Below the pieces are notes generated by a model. It saw only the letters and a program-made list of their open reading frames with translations, did no database searches and had not been told where the DNA came from. A stretch of DNA of 64,000 nucleotides from the NCBI RefSeq assembly GCF_023898315.1, contig NC_064616.1, forward strand, positions 644,548,974 through 644,612,973. Reading direction: 5' to 3'. The number at the start of each line of letters is the position of its first letter. Position 1 is the first letter of the stretch. The position numbers were made by a program, and so were the translations under genes. Below, piece after piece: positions 45,230-57,025 of this stretch. Source of the stretch: Schistocerca nitens. Its lineage: Eukaryota; Arthropoda; Insecta; Orthoptera; Acrididae.

Positions 45230-46329
45230 CGAGGGTCACTCCAAAAGAAATTCACACTGTTTTTGTAAAAATACAGTTTTCATTCTGCATATGTGAAAGT
45301 CTTAAAAGTGTGTAGATACATCCATCCCGCTTGCTTTCAATCTTACTTCAACCTGTTCCCGTGAGTGGCGCCGTCACAGCATGTCTTCAAGATGGGTGCT
45401 AGACTTGACGTTCGTCAGAAGCAACGCGCTGTCATAGAATTCCTTTGCTGTGAAAACGAGACAGTGGGAAACACCCACAAGAGGTTGAAAAAGGTGTATG
45501 GAGATGCTACTGTCGATCGCAGTACAGTCAGTCGGCGGGCAAGCAGGTTACGGGTAGGATATTGGCAGTGGCTCACAAAGAAACAAGAAAAACGGTATTC
45601 AGCAAACTTTTGGAACAGTACGAGAATAGTGGAGATGAATTTCTTGGAAGAATTGTGGGAATTGATGAAACATGGCTCCATCATTTTTCACCGGAGACGA
45701 AGAGGCAATCAATGGAGTGGCATAATGCAAATTCACCCAAGGAAAAAAAATTCAAAACCACACCTTCTACTAGAAAAGTTCCGAAGGTCTCTTGCTTGTG
45801 GACATCATGCCAAGTGGAACCACCATAAATTCTGATGCATATGTGACGACACTGAAGAAATTTCAAGCTCGACTTAGTCGTGTTCGACCACATCGGCAAA
45901 AGCAGTATGTTTTGCTGTTGCACGACAATGCACGGCCACATGTCAGTCAAAAAACCATGGAAGCGATCACAAAACTCGGATGGACAACACTGAAACACCC
46001 GCCTTACAGTCCTGACCTGGCTCCATGTGATTATCATCTCTTTGGGAAACTGAAAGACTCTCTTCGTGGAACAAGGTTTGAAGATGATGACTCCCTTGTG
46101 CACGCTGCCAAACAATGGCTCCAACAGGTTGGTCCAGAATTTTACCGTGAGGGTATACAGGTGCTGGATCCAAGATGGCGTAAGGCAGTTGAGAGGGATG
46201 GAAATTATGTGGAGAAATGAAAATATTGTTCCTAAAGGATGTATCTACACACTGTAATACTTTCAAACATGTAGAATAAAAGTTGGATTTAAAAGAAAGT
46301 AGTGTGCATTTCTTTTGGAGTGACCCTCG
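45230..46329 (+). mobile_element. Mariner (DD34D) transposon nested in the DD41D element
   Basis: Near-perfect inverted termini CGAGGGTCACTCCAAAAGAA at 45230-45249 and its complement at 46310-46329, with TA on both sides (45228-45229, 46330-46331). Its length of 1.1 kb is slightly short for mariner (usually about 1.3 kb), which fits internal deletion. Confidence 0.93.
45392..46220 (+). pseudogene. Mariner transposase (DD34D), broken
   Basis: I take the ATG at 45392 (MGARLDVRQKQRAVIEFLCC) as the likely start; the open frame itself extends to a GTG upstream. The N-terminal HTH is followed by KRLKKVYGDATVDRSTVSRR. Then the frame shifts and part of the central region appears deleted (the wing between HTH and catalytic core is short). 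The first Asp lies in RIVGIDETWLHHFSPETKRQ (about 45650-45710), the second in YVLLLHDNARPHVS (about 45907-45947) and the third in YSPDLAPCDYHLFGKLKDSL, with 34 residues between the last two. The C-terminal RWRKAVERDGNYVEK ends at 46220. All three catalytic Asp codons survive, but two frameshifts (near 45600 and 45790) stop expression. Confidence 0.9.
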
Positions 46330-46332
46330 TAA

Positions 46333-47300
46333 GTTTCTTCCCACACTCGTTGCAGCAATTCGGGCGGTACTTGTGCAGCGGCAGCATAAACTCGATTTTT
46401 AAGGTCGGCTAAATTGTTTGGTAGGGAAGGAACATGCACGCGGTCCTTAATGAAACCCCAGAGAAAGAAATCCAGTGGCGTCAAATGTAGGGAGCGAGGT
46501 GGCCATGCGACTGGCTTTTCGCGGTCAGTCCACCGACCTGGGAAGCAACTATCAAGGAAACCTCGAAGTTCCGTGAGGAAATGAGGTTGTGCACCGTCTT
46601 GTCGGTAGTAAACCACCCCATCTCGGTCATCGTCATTGATCTGTGGAATTAAAAAGTTTACAAGCATATCCAGATACACAATACCATTGACAGTTCTCTC
46701 CATGGAAGAAGAAAGATTCCTACACTTCCAGTTTGCTAAAGGCACAAAACAAATTCACTTTGGGGCTGTCACGAACGTGTTCAGGATTGCATGCGAATTT
46801 TCGCTTCCCCGTTTTCTGTATGCCACAGATATGAAATGTTGACTTACCGCTGAATATTACTGTGTTCAAGAATATCTCGTCGTCCTCTATCCGATACAAC
46901 GTTTCTGCACAGAATTACCCACGAGGAACCTTATCTGCATCACTAATGTGTTGTTCCATTGTGAATCTGTTTGGTTTCAAGTGTAAACGTCTTCGCAGTA
47001 CTCGCCAAACTATCTTTAGTGGAATGCCAGTGTCGTGAGACGCACGTCGCGTAGATTTTTGTGGACTGCGGGCAAAACTCTCCCTAACCTGTTCGACATA
47101 ATCAACAACATGCGGGCGACCTGATTATTTATCATGTCGCAGTGAACAACCCGACTCAACAAAGTTCTTGTGCCAAGAGTAAATTGTTGGTCTGCTTTGG
47201 GGGTTCCTTAGCGTATTCGGTGCCACGAAAGTATCCACTTTAACTGTGTACTACGCTGGCGCTCCTGGTGGTCGAATCGGGTACTAAAGCACAACGTCAA
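46333..47300 (-). pseudogene. DD41D-type transposase, second family, broken
   Basis: The open stretch 46263-46745 on the minus strand reads TVNGIVYLDMLVNFLIPQIN, then VVYYRQDGAQPHFLTELRGF (second catalytic Asp), then WPPRSLHLTPLDFFLWGFIK (third). Forty-one residues lie between the second and third Asp, so this is also DD41D. PELLQRVWEETY is near the C-terminus, after which the frame runs into the inserted mariner terminus. Upstream (46750-47300) are decayed remnants of the first-Asp region (SGKSTFHICGIQ-like) and the HTH. Several frames are used, so it is inactive. It differs from the rosa-like family at 42.25 kb in TIR and protein sequence. Confidence 0.8.
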
Positions 47301-47360
47301 TCAAACTTGAGGTTCTTCGCTACAAAATGACACATCTTCCGATTCTGTAAGCGGTCTCAA

Positions 47361-47560
47361 AAAATGGTTCAAATGGCTCTGAGCACTATGCGACTTAACT
47401 TCTGAGGTCATCAGCCACCTAGAACTTAGAACTAATTAAACCTAACTAACCTAAGGGCATCACACACATCCATGCCCGAGGCAGGATTCGAACCATCGAC
47501 CGTAGCGGTCGCTCGGTTCCAGACTGTAGCGCCTAGAACCGCGCGGCCACTCTGGCCGGC
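47361..47560 (-). mobile_element. SINE1 copy in the DD41D element
   Basis: Full-length minus-strand SINE1; perfect 12-bp duplication AAGCGGTCTCAA at 47349-47360 and 47561-47572. Confidence 0.95.
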
Positions 47561-47624
47561 AAGCGGTCTCAATAAATTCCTATATAGTTCCAAAGTTGTA
47601 AAGTCCTTTTTGACTCGCCCTGTA

Positions 47625-49015
47625 TTATTGCCACAGCTCATGTAGTTGCGTAGCAATGACGTCAGAATTACCCGATATGAGATATAAATACAGGCTAAAT
47701 GAATAATATTCCTTTCCTGGGATTTCTTCCTTTTGCACAGTCAATATATTGAACGATTCTCTTGTCACCCCTCTTTATAGACTAAATTTTCGCTAATTGG
47801 ACCTACGTGGCCATATCACGAGAAATGTTGGAGAAACTGATATCTTTCTTGACTTATATTGGAACAGGGGACCTCGGAATTCTGAGAGTAAGGCTGCTCA
47901 TAATTTGCATACCAATTCTTGTAGCGCCTCCCATTGTAGATTTTAGAGAATATCTACAGTGGTCTCACACAGAATACTCAACCCGTTGACGTAGAGCTCC
48001 ACTCTTCTTCGAATTTTGTCTCTCTTCCGTTAATCCCAGTTGGTAAAGACCCTAACCGACAAACCGTACTTAGAAACTGAACGAGCTAGACTTTTGTAAG
48101 CGGCCTCCTTCATATGTGAATTGCCCTCTTGTAAGAATCACTGCTCACCACGAACCATGGCCTTGTTGCGGTAGAGTGAGTTGGGTGCCACGACGATACA
48201 GACAACCGTACTGTCGGTGTAATGACATTGGAGGGTACATGTGGAGAGTCCAAGGTAATATGTGGTTCCTGAAAAGGGGCAGCAACATTTGCAGTAGTTG
48301 CATGGGCAACAGTGTGGATGACTGGCTGACCTGGCCTTGTAGCATTAACCAAGATGACCTTGTTAAGTTGATATTGCGAAAGGCTGAATGTAAGAGGAAA
48401 CTACGGCCGTTGCATTTTCGAGGGCACGCAGGACCTTTATAGCACAAGTTCACTAAAAGAAGGGGTAGGTTGACTAGACACATCCAAAGACGTCAGAGAA
48501 TAATTAACTTGCAACTGGAGGGAAGTGTGGGGGATAAACATTGCAGAGAGAGGAGAGGGCTTCGCAATAGTAAGTAGGCAGTAACCATACAGATATGAAT
48601 AGACTTGAACAGGGCAGACTAGCATAGGCAGTTGCGTTGAACCAGCTATCAGACTGAAGACCACAGTAACAAGGATCACTGAATGCTAATCATGTAATAT
48701 AACGAGATATTTTCGTGCCATACGTTTGCGCGTAATACATACACATATATACGCTTTATGTCAGCTGCCAGTATTTACAGAAAGTGCATATCGTATTAAA
48801 GTCTTCCTGCACTTCGCAGCAGTTTTTCTGTTGACATTATTGGGTCGTCTGCGAATAACCAGCTTATCCAAGCGAAGTGGTGCAGTAATAAGAAACTGAC
48901 CTCGCATTCGGTTTGACGACGATTCATACCTCCGTCCGAGTATTGAGATTTAGATCATTTCCTTCGTGAACCCGAGTTTGTGCTCCATCTCTACGAACCT
49001 CGTCTTTTAAAGAAT
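47625..49015. other. Unassigned DNA
   Basis: No domain recognised. Overlapping open frames on both strands at 48110-48680 (80-112 codons) are moderately GC-rich and might be remains of a retroelement ORF1, but no motif supports this. Confidence 0.35.
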
Positions 49016-50610
49016 TTTTTGGTAGGGAGGACGCAGCTGCATGCTATGTTGGATGGAGAGTCATCGACAGGCGTAGAAGTACCCTAGGGAAGTGTGCTGA
49101 GTCCGTTGCTTTTCGTATTGTGTATTTTAAGGGCCTTGAAGATCAAGAGTAATATTTGACTGTTCGCACATAATGCAGTTACCTATAATGAAGTAAAGTC
49201 TGAAAGAAGCTGCACAAATATTCAATCAGATGTTGATAAGATTTCAAAGTGATGCAAAAATTGGCAACTTGTTTTAAATGTCCAGAAACGTAATATTATC
49301 CACTTAAAAAAAGGAAAAACGTAGTATTTTGTGATTATAATATCAGTGAGTCACAGCTGGAATCGTAAACTTTGACAAATACCTGGGCGTAACACTTTCT
49401 TGGGACATAAAATGTAACGATAATATAGGCTCAGTCGTGGGAAAAGTGGGTAGCACACTTCGGTTTCTTAATAGAACAATAGGTAAATGCAGTCAGTCTA
49501 CAAAATAAATTGCTTAAAAATAACTTGTGCGACGCATCCCAGAATATTGCTCAAGTGTGTGGAACCAGTACCCAATAAGACTAACAGTGATATTGAACGT
49601 ATACAGAAAAAGGCAGCGGGAATTGCCACAGGTTTGTCTGACCTGCTGGGGAGTGTCACAGAGATGTTAAAAGAACTGAACTGGCAGACTCTTAAAGATT
49701 GATGTAAATTATCTCGGTAAAACCTACTTAACAGGTTTCAAAAACCGGTTTTAAATGATGGCTCTAGGAATTACAAGATGCCCAGCGAAGGAGCCCGTGA
49801 TTTCAAACTAAAATTTCTCAAAAACTAAGACGGATAGACGAGCGCACAAAAGATATGTACATTGTGAAATCTGTAAGAATTTTATACAGAAGTTTCGAAG
49901 TAGTTCGAAAAGAACTAACAGATGACGGTGTACGCTGTGCAGCTCGTACAATACCATCGTGCATAATTAAAACGTCCTCTGCAAACAGTGTCAGCAACCA
50001 CATCACAATCTTTTCGATATGTCCACCACTTGCATTATGGAGGTGACGCAAATGAACAATGAAATTTGCTAGTACATCGTGCATTGTCTCACCGGAAATG
50101 GATTCAGATGTTACCCAAATCACCGACCAACATTCTACGCTAGCTCGTCAGCTAAGCTGCCTGTCCGTTGCAATTTGAGGAACTTGCCATTGGTTTTCTC
50201 ATCGGATCTTTTCCGACATTAAATCGTGTTTTGAAATCTGCACCGTGTTGCCGTAGGACTGTGTTCTAACCTGTTGTATTCCAGTACCAGAAAAACATGA
50301 ACAATGAAATACAGGATTCCAAACCCTTCCTTCGGTTCGCTAACATCTTTAAGGTTTAACGGCACTCTTAGTTTCCGAGATATTTAATTTTGAACTCAGG
50401 GACTCCTTGACTGTACTACAAACCCCAACATATCGCTCCCATAGGGATCGTGAGTTCAAGATAAGATTAATTACAGCACGCACAAAGCCACTTCAAAAGG
50501 CATTCTTCTCGCGCTCCATACGTAAATGGAACGAGAGAAATCCTTAACTGGTACATTGGGGCGTACCCTCTGCCGTGCGTTTCAAAGTGATTTGCAGAGT
50601 ATAGATCTAG
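49016..50610 (+). pseudogene. LINE-D: CR1/jockey-group RT fragment, interrupted
   Basis: Plus-strand decayed RT. Motif B appears as VPQGSVLSPLLFVLC near 49080-49125. Motif C is FAHNAV where FADD is expected (about 49160-49178). Then NWQLVLNVQKRNIIHLKKGK (about 49260-49315), and the thumb and C-terminal region in the open frame 49487-49702 (NSDIERIQKKAAGIATG, MLKELNWQTLKD). The sequence is broken at about 49845, where about 550 bases of unrelated DNA follow. It resumes at about 50400 with the LINE C-terminus (HRDREFKIRL-like, then FSRSIRKWNERN near 50505-50545) and a 3' UTR ending in CAGAGTATAGATCTAG near 50595-50612. Both catalytic Asp of motif C are lost. Confidence 0.7.
49845..50400. other. 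Insertion of unknown origin in LINE-D
   Basis: This separates the two LINE-D parts. A minus-strand frame (49818-50123, FIVHLRHLHNASGGHIEKIV) vaguely recalls the C-terminal end of a mariner-superfamily transposase, but no catalytic motif or terminal repeat is visible. Confidence 0.35.
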
Positions 50611-50659
50611 AAGTAAAAAGAAATGGAAAAATGAAGAAAATACAGAGATTTGCGATCTG

Positions 50660-51850
50660 AAAATGACTAAAAGTTCGTGGCACCCTCCATCGGTAAAGTT
50701 GGAATTCAATATGACGTCGGCCCACCCTTAGCCTTGATGACAGCTTGCACTCTCGCAGGCATACGTTCAGGCAGGTGCTGGAAGGTTTCATGGGGAATGG
50801 TAGCCCATTTTTCACGGAGTGCTGCTCTGAAGAGAGGTGTCGATGTCGGTCGGTGAGGCCTGGCACGAAGTTGGCGTTCCAAAACATCACAAAGGTGTTC
50901 TGTAGGATCCAGGTCAGGACTCTGTGCAGGCCAGTCCATTATAGGGATGTTATTGTCGTTTAACCAGTCTGCCACAGGCCGTGCGGTGCTCGATCGTATT
51001 GAAAGATGCAATCACCATCGCCGAATTGCTCTTCAACAGTGGGAAGCAAGAAGCTGCTTAAAACATCAATGTAGGTCTGTGCTGTGACAGTGCCACGCAA
51101 AACAGCAAGGGCTGCAATCCCCCTCCATGAAAAACAAGACCACACCATAACACCACCGCCAGCGAATTTTACTCTTGGCATTACACATGCTGGCAGATGA
51201 CGTTCACCGGGCATTCGCCATACCCATCAGATCGCCACATTGTGTGCTGTGATTCGTCATTCCACACAACGTTTTTCCATTGTTCAGTTGTCCAACGTTT
51301 ACGCTCCTTACACCAAGCGAGGCGTCGTGTGGCATTTACCGGCGTGATGTGTGGCTTATGAGCAGCCGCTCGACCATGAAATCCAAGTTTTCTCACCTCC
51401 TGCCCAACTTTCGTAGTACTTGCAGTGGATCCTGATACAGTTTGGAATTCCTGTGTGATGGTCTGCATAGATGTCTGCCTATTACACATCACGACCCTCT
51501 TCAAATGGCGGCGGGTTCTGTCAGTCAACAGACGAGGTCGGCCTGTACGCTTTTGTGCTGCACGTGCCCCTTCACGTTTCCATTCACTATCACACTGGAA
51601 ACAGTGGATCTAGGGATATGGAGGAGTGTGGAAATCTCGCGTACAGACGTATAACACAAGTGACACCCAATCACCTGACCACGTTCGAAGTCCGTGAATT
51701 CCGCGGAGCGCCCCATTCTGCTCTGTCACGATGTCTAATGACTACTGAGGTCGCTGATATGGAGTACCTGCCAGTAGGTGGCAGCACAATGCACCTAATA
51801 TGAAGAACGTTTGTTTTTGGGGGTGTCCGTATACTTTTGATCACATAGTG
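50660..51850 (-). mobile_element. Tc1-like transposon, copy 2, right end truncated
   Basis: Same family as 4.35-5.55 kb, in opposite orientation. The terminal repeat TATACTTTTGATCACATAGT lies at 51831-51850. The other end stops matching near 50660, before its terminal repeat, and joins LINE-D-flanking sequence. Confidence 0.88.
50706..51716 (-). pseudogene. Tc1-like transposase, copy 2, broken
   Basis: The start codon at 51716 opens MGRSAEFTDFERGQVIGCHL and VREISTLLHIPRSTVSSVIV, the paired-type first helix-turn-helix. A frameshift leads into MTDRTRRHLKRVVMCNRQTS and TKVGQEVRKLGFHGRAAAHK (second HTH, 51528-51340). The first catalytic Asp is in KNVVWNDESQHTMWR (about 51255-51240). After another shift come MVWSCFSWRGIAAL and the second Asp in CIFQYDRAPHG (51000-50970). 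The third block is WPAQSPDLDPTEHLCDVLER (50950-50880), with the Glu of a DDE triad. The C-terminus RMPARVQAVIKAKGGPTSY ends at 50706. Three frame changes make it inactive, but it is better preserved than the first copy. Confidence 0.88.
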
Positions 51851-52486
51851 AATGAGCATTGCATTAAATTAATAGTGTCCAACTACTACTCTGCCCTAAT
51901 CCCTTTCTCTCGATAGCTGATTAGGGGAATCCGTTTCGATTCGTACAGGGAAGTTATTCGGTCTCAAAATCATCTTCCTTGAGCTGAAAATAGGATGACA
52001 TATTCGTGAATTTCAGTAACCCCTCTGAATGAAACGTTTATTGTTCTCATTGAAGTTAACACTCGCGACGGACAGTTGCCTATTCTCCTTTCGGGGTATG
52101 TGCTTAGGCTTAAAGACTTCTTTTTCAAGGGATGTGCCTTACTAAGTATATTTTCACCACTTTCTCTCTTTACTCAGATCGTTAATCATTCCTGTATGTG
52201 TTTTCTGAGGCGTGCTTATTTTCGATGCTTGAGATATTCGCGTTTCTCACTTTCAATGGCAATCTTGCGAACAGCTGCTGGTTTCTTGCTACATTACTGC
52301 TATTTGTTAATGTAGCATACATAAAAAGTATAGAGTCGCCTTGTCCAGTTGCTCCTCTGTTCGGCAGTGCAATCTCACTGATGTTTTTCGGTAGCAGTCT
52401 TTTATCTCTGTACAAAAACGCGTTGATCTTTCAGCAAAATTAACATTAATACAAGACAACTTTCAGGGACATATGGGAAAGAAGGA

Positions 52487-52519
<33 letters not shown>

Positions 52520-53539
52520 AAAGCAGCAGCAGAGACTTTTTTATTATTATTTTCGATTACACCAGTGCAAACTGAACTGACAAAAACATGCCGTGAGAAG
52601 AGTTATGGAGCTGTCATCACGCTGTTAAGATCCTTATGAACAAAAGGGCAGAAGTTCGATACCAAGCGGAAAGAAGTGGTCATGTGCTTTACATGTTCTA
52701 CACATACACTACATACACTCTGAATCATGATATAATTTTGAGCATTCATTGTTGTCATCGTTAGTGTACTATCTGGCAAAGAGAGTGCACGAAACTCATG
52801 GAACATGAACTTCTATTTCATCTTCGATCCACCTAATATTTCATATAAGAATGATATCCCTAAAGACGTCGCGGGCTACGTAGAGAGAGATGATTGCCAG
52901 GTAAATTAAGAACGAAGTCTTTCCCTGTCTCAGTACTGGTGACCCATCCATCCCCCCCCCCTCCAACATAGCACCACATACATATGTGGCAGTGACAGAG
53001 ACATGGTAAACCACCAGCTGGAGCCAGGCACAGCGTCGCTGCAGGCTGCGATAGCGAGGGCGTGCTGGACTAGTTGCGTGGGCAGAGTGAGGTTGGGGCA
53101 GGTCACGGGGCGCAGCTGCCTGCAGTCATTTGTCGCTCCAGCAGCTGCCTGCGGCGGGCTGCCGTGGGATGAGACATGTTCGCAGTCCCACAAAGCGTAT
53201 CCATCACTTACTGCTCTTATCGCCCACCTAGCTACGACGTAACCCCATTACATCCGCATCCATCTCCACAGTCTCTTTTTAATGCGTGACAAAGAGTTGT
53301 TGGTCACAGGCTTACCGGCTCCGTAGTAGGTTCTGTGCCCTGTTCCCTGTCCGAGGGACGCAGTATAGCCCGAGTCTAATCTTCCGAAGCGGGTACGGTC
53401 TGTAAGTTTCAGACTGCCCTCAAATATTTGAGGAAACCTACCGACTCAACATTAAGCCCTGATTATATCGCCAAAATTTCCGCGAAAAAAGTTACCATTT
53501 AAATCCACGTCGACGAAGAAGTCATTAGAGACGGAGCAC
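51851..53539. other. Unassigned DNA with a GC-rich patch at about 52990-53200
   Basis: No gene recognised. The patch at 52990-53200 is GC-rich without a long reading frame. A GAAA-type microsatellite lies at 52476-52522. Confidence 0.35.
52476..52522. repeat. (GAAA)n / GGAA-rich microsatellite
   Basis: GGGAAAGAAGGAAGGGAGGG followed by six to seven GAAA units. Confidence 0.9.
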
Positions 53540-53725
53540 ATCCTCTGATAGAACAAGGATTAGGAAGGAACGTGGCCTTTTCTATTTCAAAGCAACTATC
53601 CCGGTGTTTGGCATAACCGATGTGGGGAAGCCACAAGAAAATATGAAACTTGGCACGTGGACAGATTTGAATCCCTCTCTTCTTGAAAGCGAGCCCGCAA
53701 AGTTAAGCACTATGCATGTTGACTT
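53540..53725 (-). mobile_element. SINE4 copy, decayed
   Basis: On the minus strand this follows the SINE4 pattern: GTGCTTAACTTTGCGGGCTC head, GATTCAAATCTGTCC box B, CACCGGGATAGTTGC-type body and CCTTGTTCTATCAGAGG 3' part. Compare the intact copy at 60.3 kb. No TSD seen. Confidence 0.65.
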
Positions 53726-55917
53726 ATGTTTCGTTTCGATCCGATGCTTTGTTAGTATTTTAATAAAAAAAAACAGCTTCCTAAAAGCATCCCCCGTATG
53801 TGAAGAAAGTGAAAATGTAGTTCCAAATTTGACTTACGCATACAATAAAACGTAGTGCTCCATAACTATTTTACAAAATTTGGCCAATGTGACAGTAGTT
53901 CTGATATATAGGGAGTTAAAAAGGTGTGGCGCAGTCAACCATCCTAACTGATTTGGTGAAGCTTTTTGTAATGAAGTCGAAGTCTTCACTGTGAAATATT
54001 TATGACGTCACCTGTCGGAATTTCGAAAACGAAAATTATGCGCTGGTGACGGAACTGCATCCAGATCAAGACTTAGATAATATTTCGACAAAATTTTTTT
54101 GTTGTTAACGCCTGCAATTTAAGTCATAAGGAAAGACGCCGATTCGCTTGGTGTAGATTATTTTGCCTTTCGTCCGATCGCATTCGAGGATTCCGAATTC
54201 GCTGCGATAGGTGTCTGAATTGTATCAGTTTTCAATGAAAGGGTTGGAAATATTTTTTATGAAAAGAGTTCAGATATATACTTCATTTTTTCGTCCACGA
54301 CGTGTACTCAGAAATTCGTTTATTAATACATAAATTCGTGTGAATCATGGCGTGGTGTAAGGCTTTCTAGTTGACGCCATTATTGCGTGTGAAGTCCATC
54401 AAGTGTAATGATCTAGCGTAGGTGACTGTGAGTGCGTGTCGAGCGCAGTGTGTTAGTGTTTGTGGTACTCTCCCCCATCGAGAGCGTTCCGATTATCTTT
54501 CTCGACATATATTCGTTCTGATTTTCGTTGTCGAGTAGAGACCTGCTTTTAGACAGGTAGTCCGACTTGTTATTAGCGTACAAATAGTGATATAGTATGA
54601 ATAAATCCTCGTTTGTGAAATTTTTTCCTGCTGACCATATGCCGTGGACTATCATTTAAAACCTTGAATAATTAGTGAAGCGAAAAAAGATGAATAACTG
54701 TGTGAACATTTTATATGTTCGAATAAATCATTGTCAAACAGAATAAATGGAGCCGTGCAAGAGCTTCATAAATTTCAGTATTTCCCCTTTCGAGACAAGG
54801 TTCTGTACAACGGCGTCTCTTACAGAGGAATGAAAATTGCCGAAGGCGAGAGATACTGAAGATTGTTTAATAAAAACAGTCATAAGGCCGAACATTTTTC
54901 TCCATTAAGTGTTTTTCGCCTGGTGGCGTGATTGCAGCTCGCTACTCTATAAACACTCGCCAACGGCGCAAATAAGCGATGAGCTGCGAAGACGATGGAA
55001 CCGCTCCTGAGCCTCAATTACGCGTTTTGTTTTGAGCGGCACTCCAGTTTGTTTGGGTAGAAAATTGCGGCCTCCCAGTGGAATGCTGTCTTGGCACAAC
55101 TTCAAAGCGAGTCGTTGAGGTGCACACTTCCGACACGTTGTATCATCTGCGTCTGCCATTACTGAGATGTGTGCAGTGAATTTCAAGCTAACCAATCTGT
55201 TCACTCATATCTGGTACAAAAAGTGCTTTCAGTTCCATGTTTATCAACTCTGCTACTGCCTAACAATTTGTGGCTGACCTATGCGTATTGGGAGTCAATT
55301 ATTAAGTGGCAGTTTGGGTCGTGATAAAAAAGGGCTGTTTGATTTGCTTAATGTCCGCAGTTTGAAAACGACGAGTAAGTGTTCCGCTTGGTTCAAAGCT
55401 AGGCTCCTTAATATCGCTCCCTCCCCCTACGCCTCCTGCGTAATGTATCAGATGTTTATTATAGTCGAGCGTCTAACATAACGTTATTGTTGAGATCTGA
55501 AACATTATGAAGGAGACATATGATTATATGAAACTTCAGAATATGTCCCGTCAGCGTAGGCGTTGCGGTGTATCATACCTTACGATTCTTGTGAAGGGAC
55601 CACGGCTGCATAACGTGATGCATGCTTCTGAAGTATGGAGTTGTTTGTGGTCTACAGTTATTGAGTCCGCTGTTGCAAATTATGGATGATACGACTATTC
55701 AACCACTATAGTAGTTGGTAGTTGTTGGGTTCAGTTCAGATTTGAGCTTTCTTCCCATGTATCTGTGTGAGATACAATAATCTTGTCACAGTAAAATAAG
55801 TATGCAATTCTACCACATTTTCTCAGCCCGCTCCTCTGTGAACCGGAAACCGTCTGATCTGATTACAGTGGGCAACATAATTTAAGTGACAAAGACTTTG
55901 AGTAGTGTTCTTTTCCA
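53726..55917. other. Unassigned DNA
   Basis: No recognised coding domain, repeat or RNA gene. Confidence 0.4.
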
Positions 55918-55999
55918 CGAGGGGCTATCTATAAGTAATGCAACATATTTTTTCTCGACCGGTTTCGGTTGAAGAATGTGGAATTTGTTGTGGGACATC

Positions 56000-56573
56000 G
56001 TGGAATATTCCCGCATCGGCCCTCATACTTTCACGAAGTTCCGATAGCTGGCGACGCTGTACATAGCTTTCAAGGATCATGTGTACGGAATGGCTTGGGC
56101 GTTACGAGGCTGATTATGAAATTTTTTTTTTGTCGAACATTTCAGTCATTTCCAACGGAGGTGCGGAAAACTAGAGCATCGCAGATATTCATAGGCGCTT
56201 GCAGAACGCCTGCGAAGACCTGGCAGTGAACAAAAGCACTGTGAGACATTCGGTGAGACGTCTGTCATCACGACATCGAGGTCGCGCAAACCAGTCCGAT
56301 CTCCCGCATGCAGCTGTCTGTCCTGCAATGTTGGAACGTCGGGACACTCTTATTCGAGGTGATCTACGGTTTACAAACACCACGCTGCTCAATTGAACGT
56401 CTCTGTTGGTATTGCTGACACATTCGTCCACCAGTTGCGGCTCTCGAAGGTTTGTAGCCCACGGGTTCTTCGCCGCTTAACAGAAGACCATAAAGAGCAA
56501 CGAAGGACAATGTGTACGGAATTGCTTGAGCCTTACGACGCTGATTGTGAAAATTTTTTGTCGAACAATTCAA
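56000..56573 (+). pseudogene. Mariner transposase, N-terminal part
   Basis: The HTH region is decayed (CEDLAVNKSTVRHSVRRLSS at 56205-56265). The linker then ends in PRVLRRLTEDHKEQRRTMCT and ELLEPYDADCENFLSN (56460-56570). This corresponds to the conserved mariner region just before the first catalytic Asp. Reading is lost where the LINE-A insertion begins. It continues at 58755 with the first Asp block. Confidence 0.75.
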
Positions 56574-57025
56574 TTCCACTGTAAATCATAAAAGTCGAAA
56601 GGCTGTGAATTCAACTAAATGCTCAGAGATTACAATTACGAATAACTTGAACTGAAACTGGAACGATCACACAGAAAACGTTGCAGGAAAAGCAAATCAA
56701 AGACTGCGATTTATTGGCAGAACATTTAGAGGGTGCAACAGGTCTAATAAAGAGAATGTCTACACTACGCTTGTGCGTCCTCTTCTGGAATACTGCTGTG
56801 CGAGGGGATCCGCTTCAAATAGGAATGACGGAGAACATCGAAACAAGGGCAGTTCGTTTGGTATTATCAGGAAATAGGGGAGAATGTGCCACGGATATAA
56901 TACACGAACTGGGGTGGCAGTCATTAAAACAAAGGCGTTTTTCGCTGCGGCAGGACCTTCTCATGAAATTTCAATCACCAGTTCCTCCTCAGAGTGTGAA
57001 AATACCTTGTTGGCGCCCACATATA

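Larger units (their letters stand above)
45048..47622 (-). mobile_element. Second DD41D-type element holding a mariner and a SINE
   Basis: The terminal repeat CAGGGTGAGTCAAAACCGAC at 45048-45067 is mirrored at 47603-47622 (AGTCCTTTTTGACTCGCCCTG). The right flank is TA; the left has TG, probably a mutated TA. Minus-strand transposase sequence lies at 46333-47300. A mariner (45230-46329) and SINE1 (47361-47560) are inserted. Without them the element would be about 1.3 kb. Confidence 0.85.

Noticed and set aside
48110-48680. Overlapping frames as a retroelement ORF1 or host exon
   Set aside because: Suggestive length and composition but no motif or junction to support a call.
52198-52443. Hydrophobic 81-codon frame as a membrane protein
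   Set aside because: T-rich DNA readily yields hydrophobic frames; the opposite strand is open as well and nothing marks a gene.
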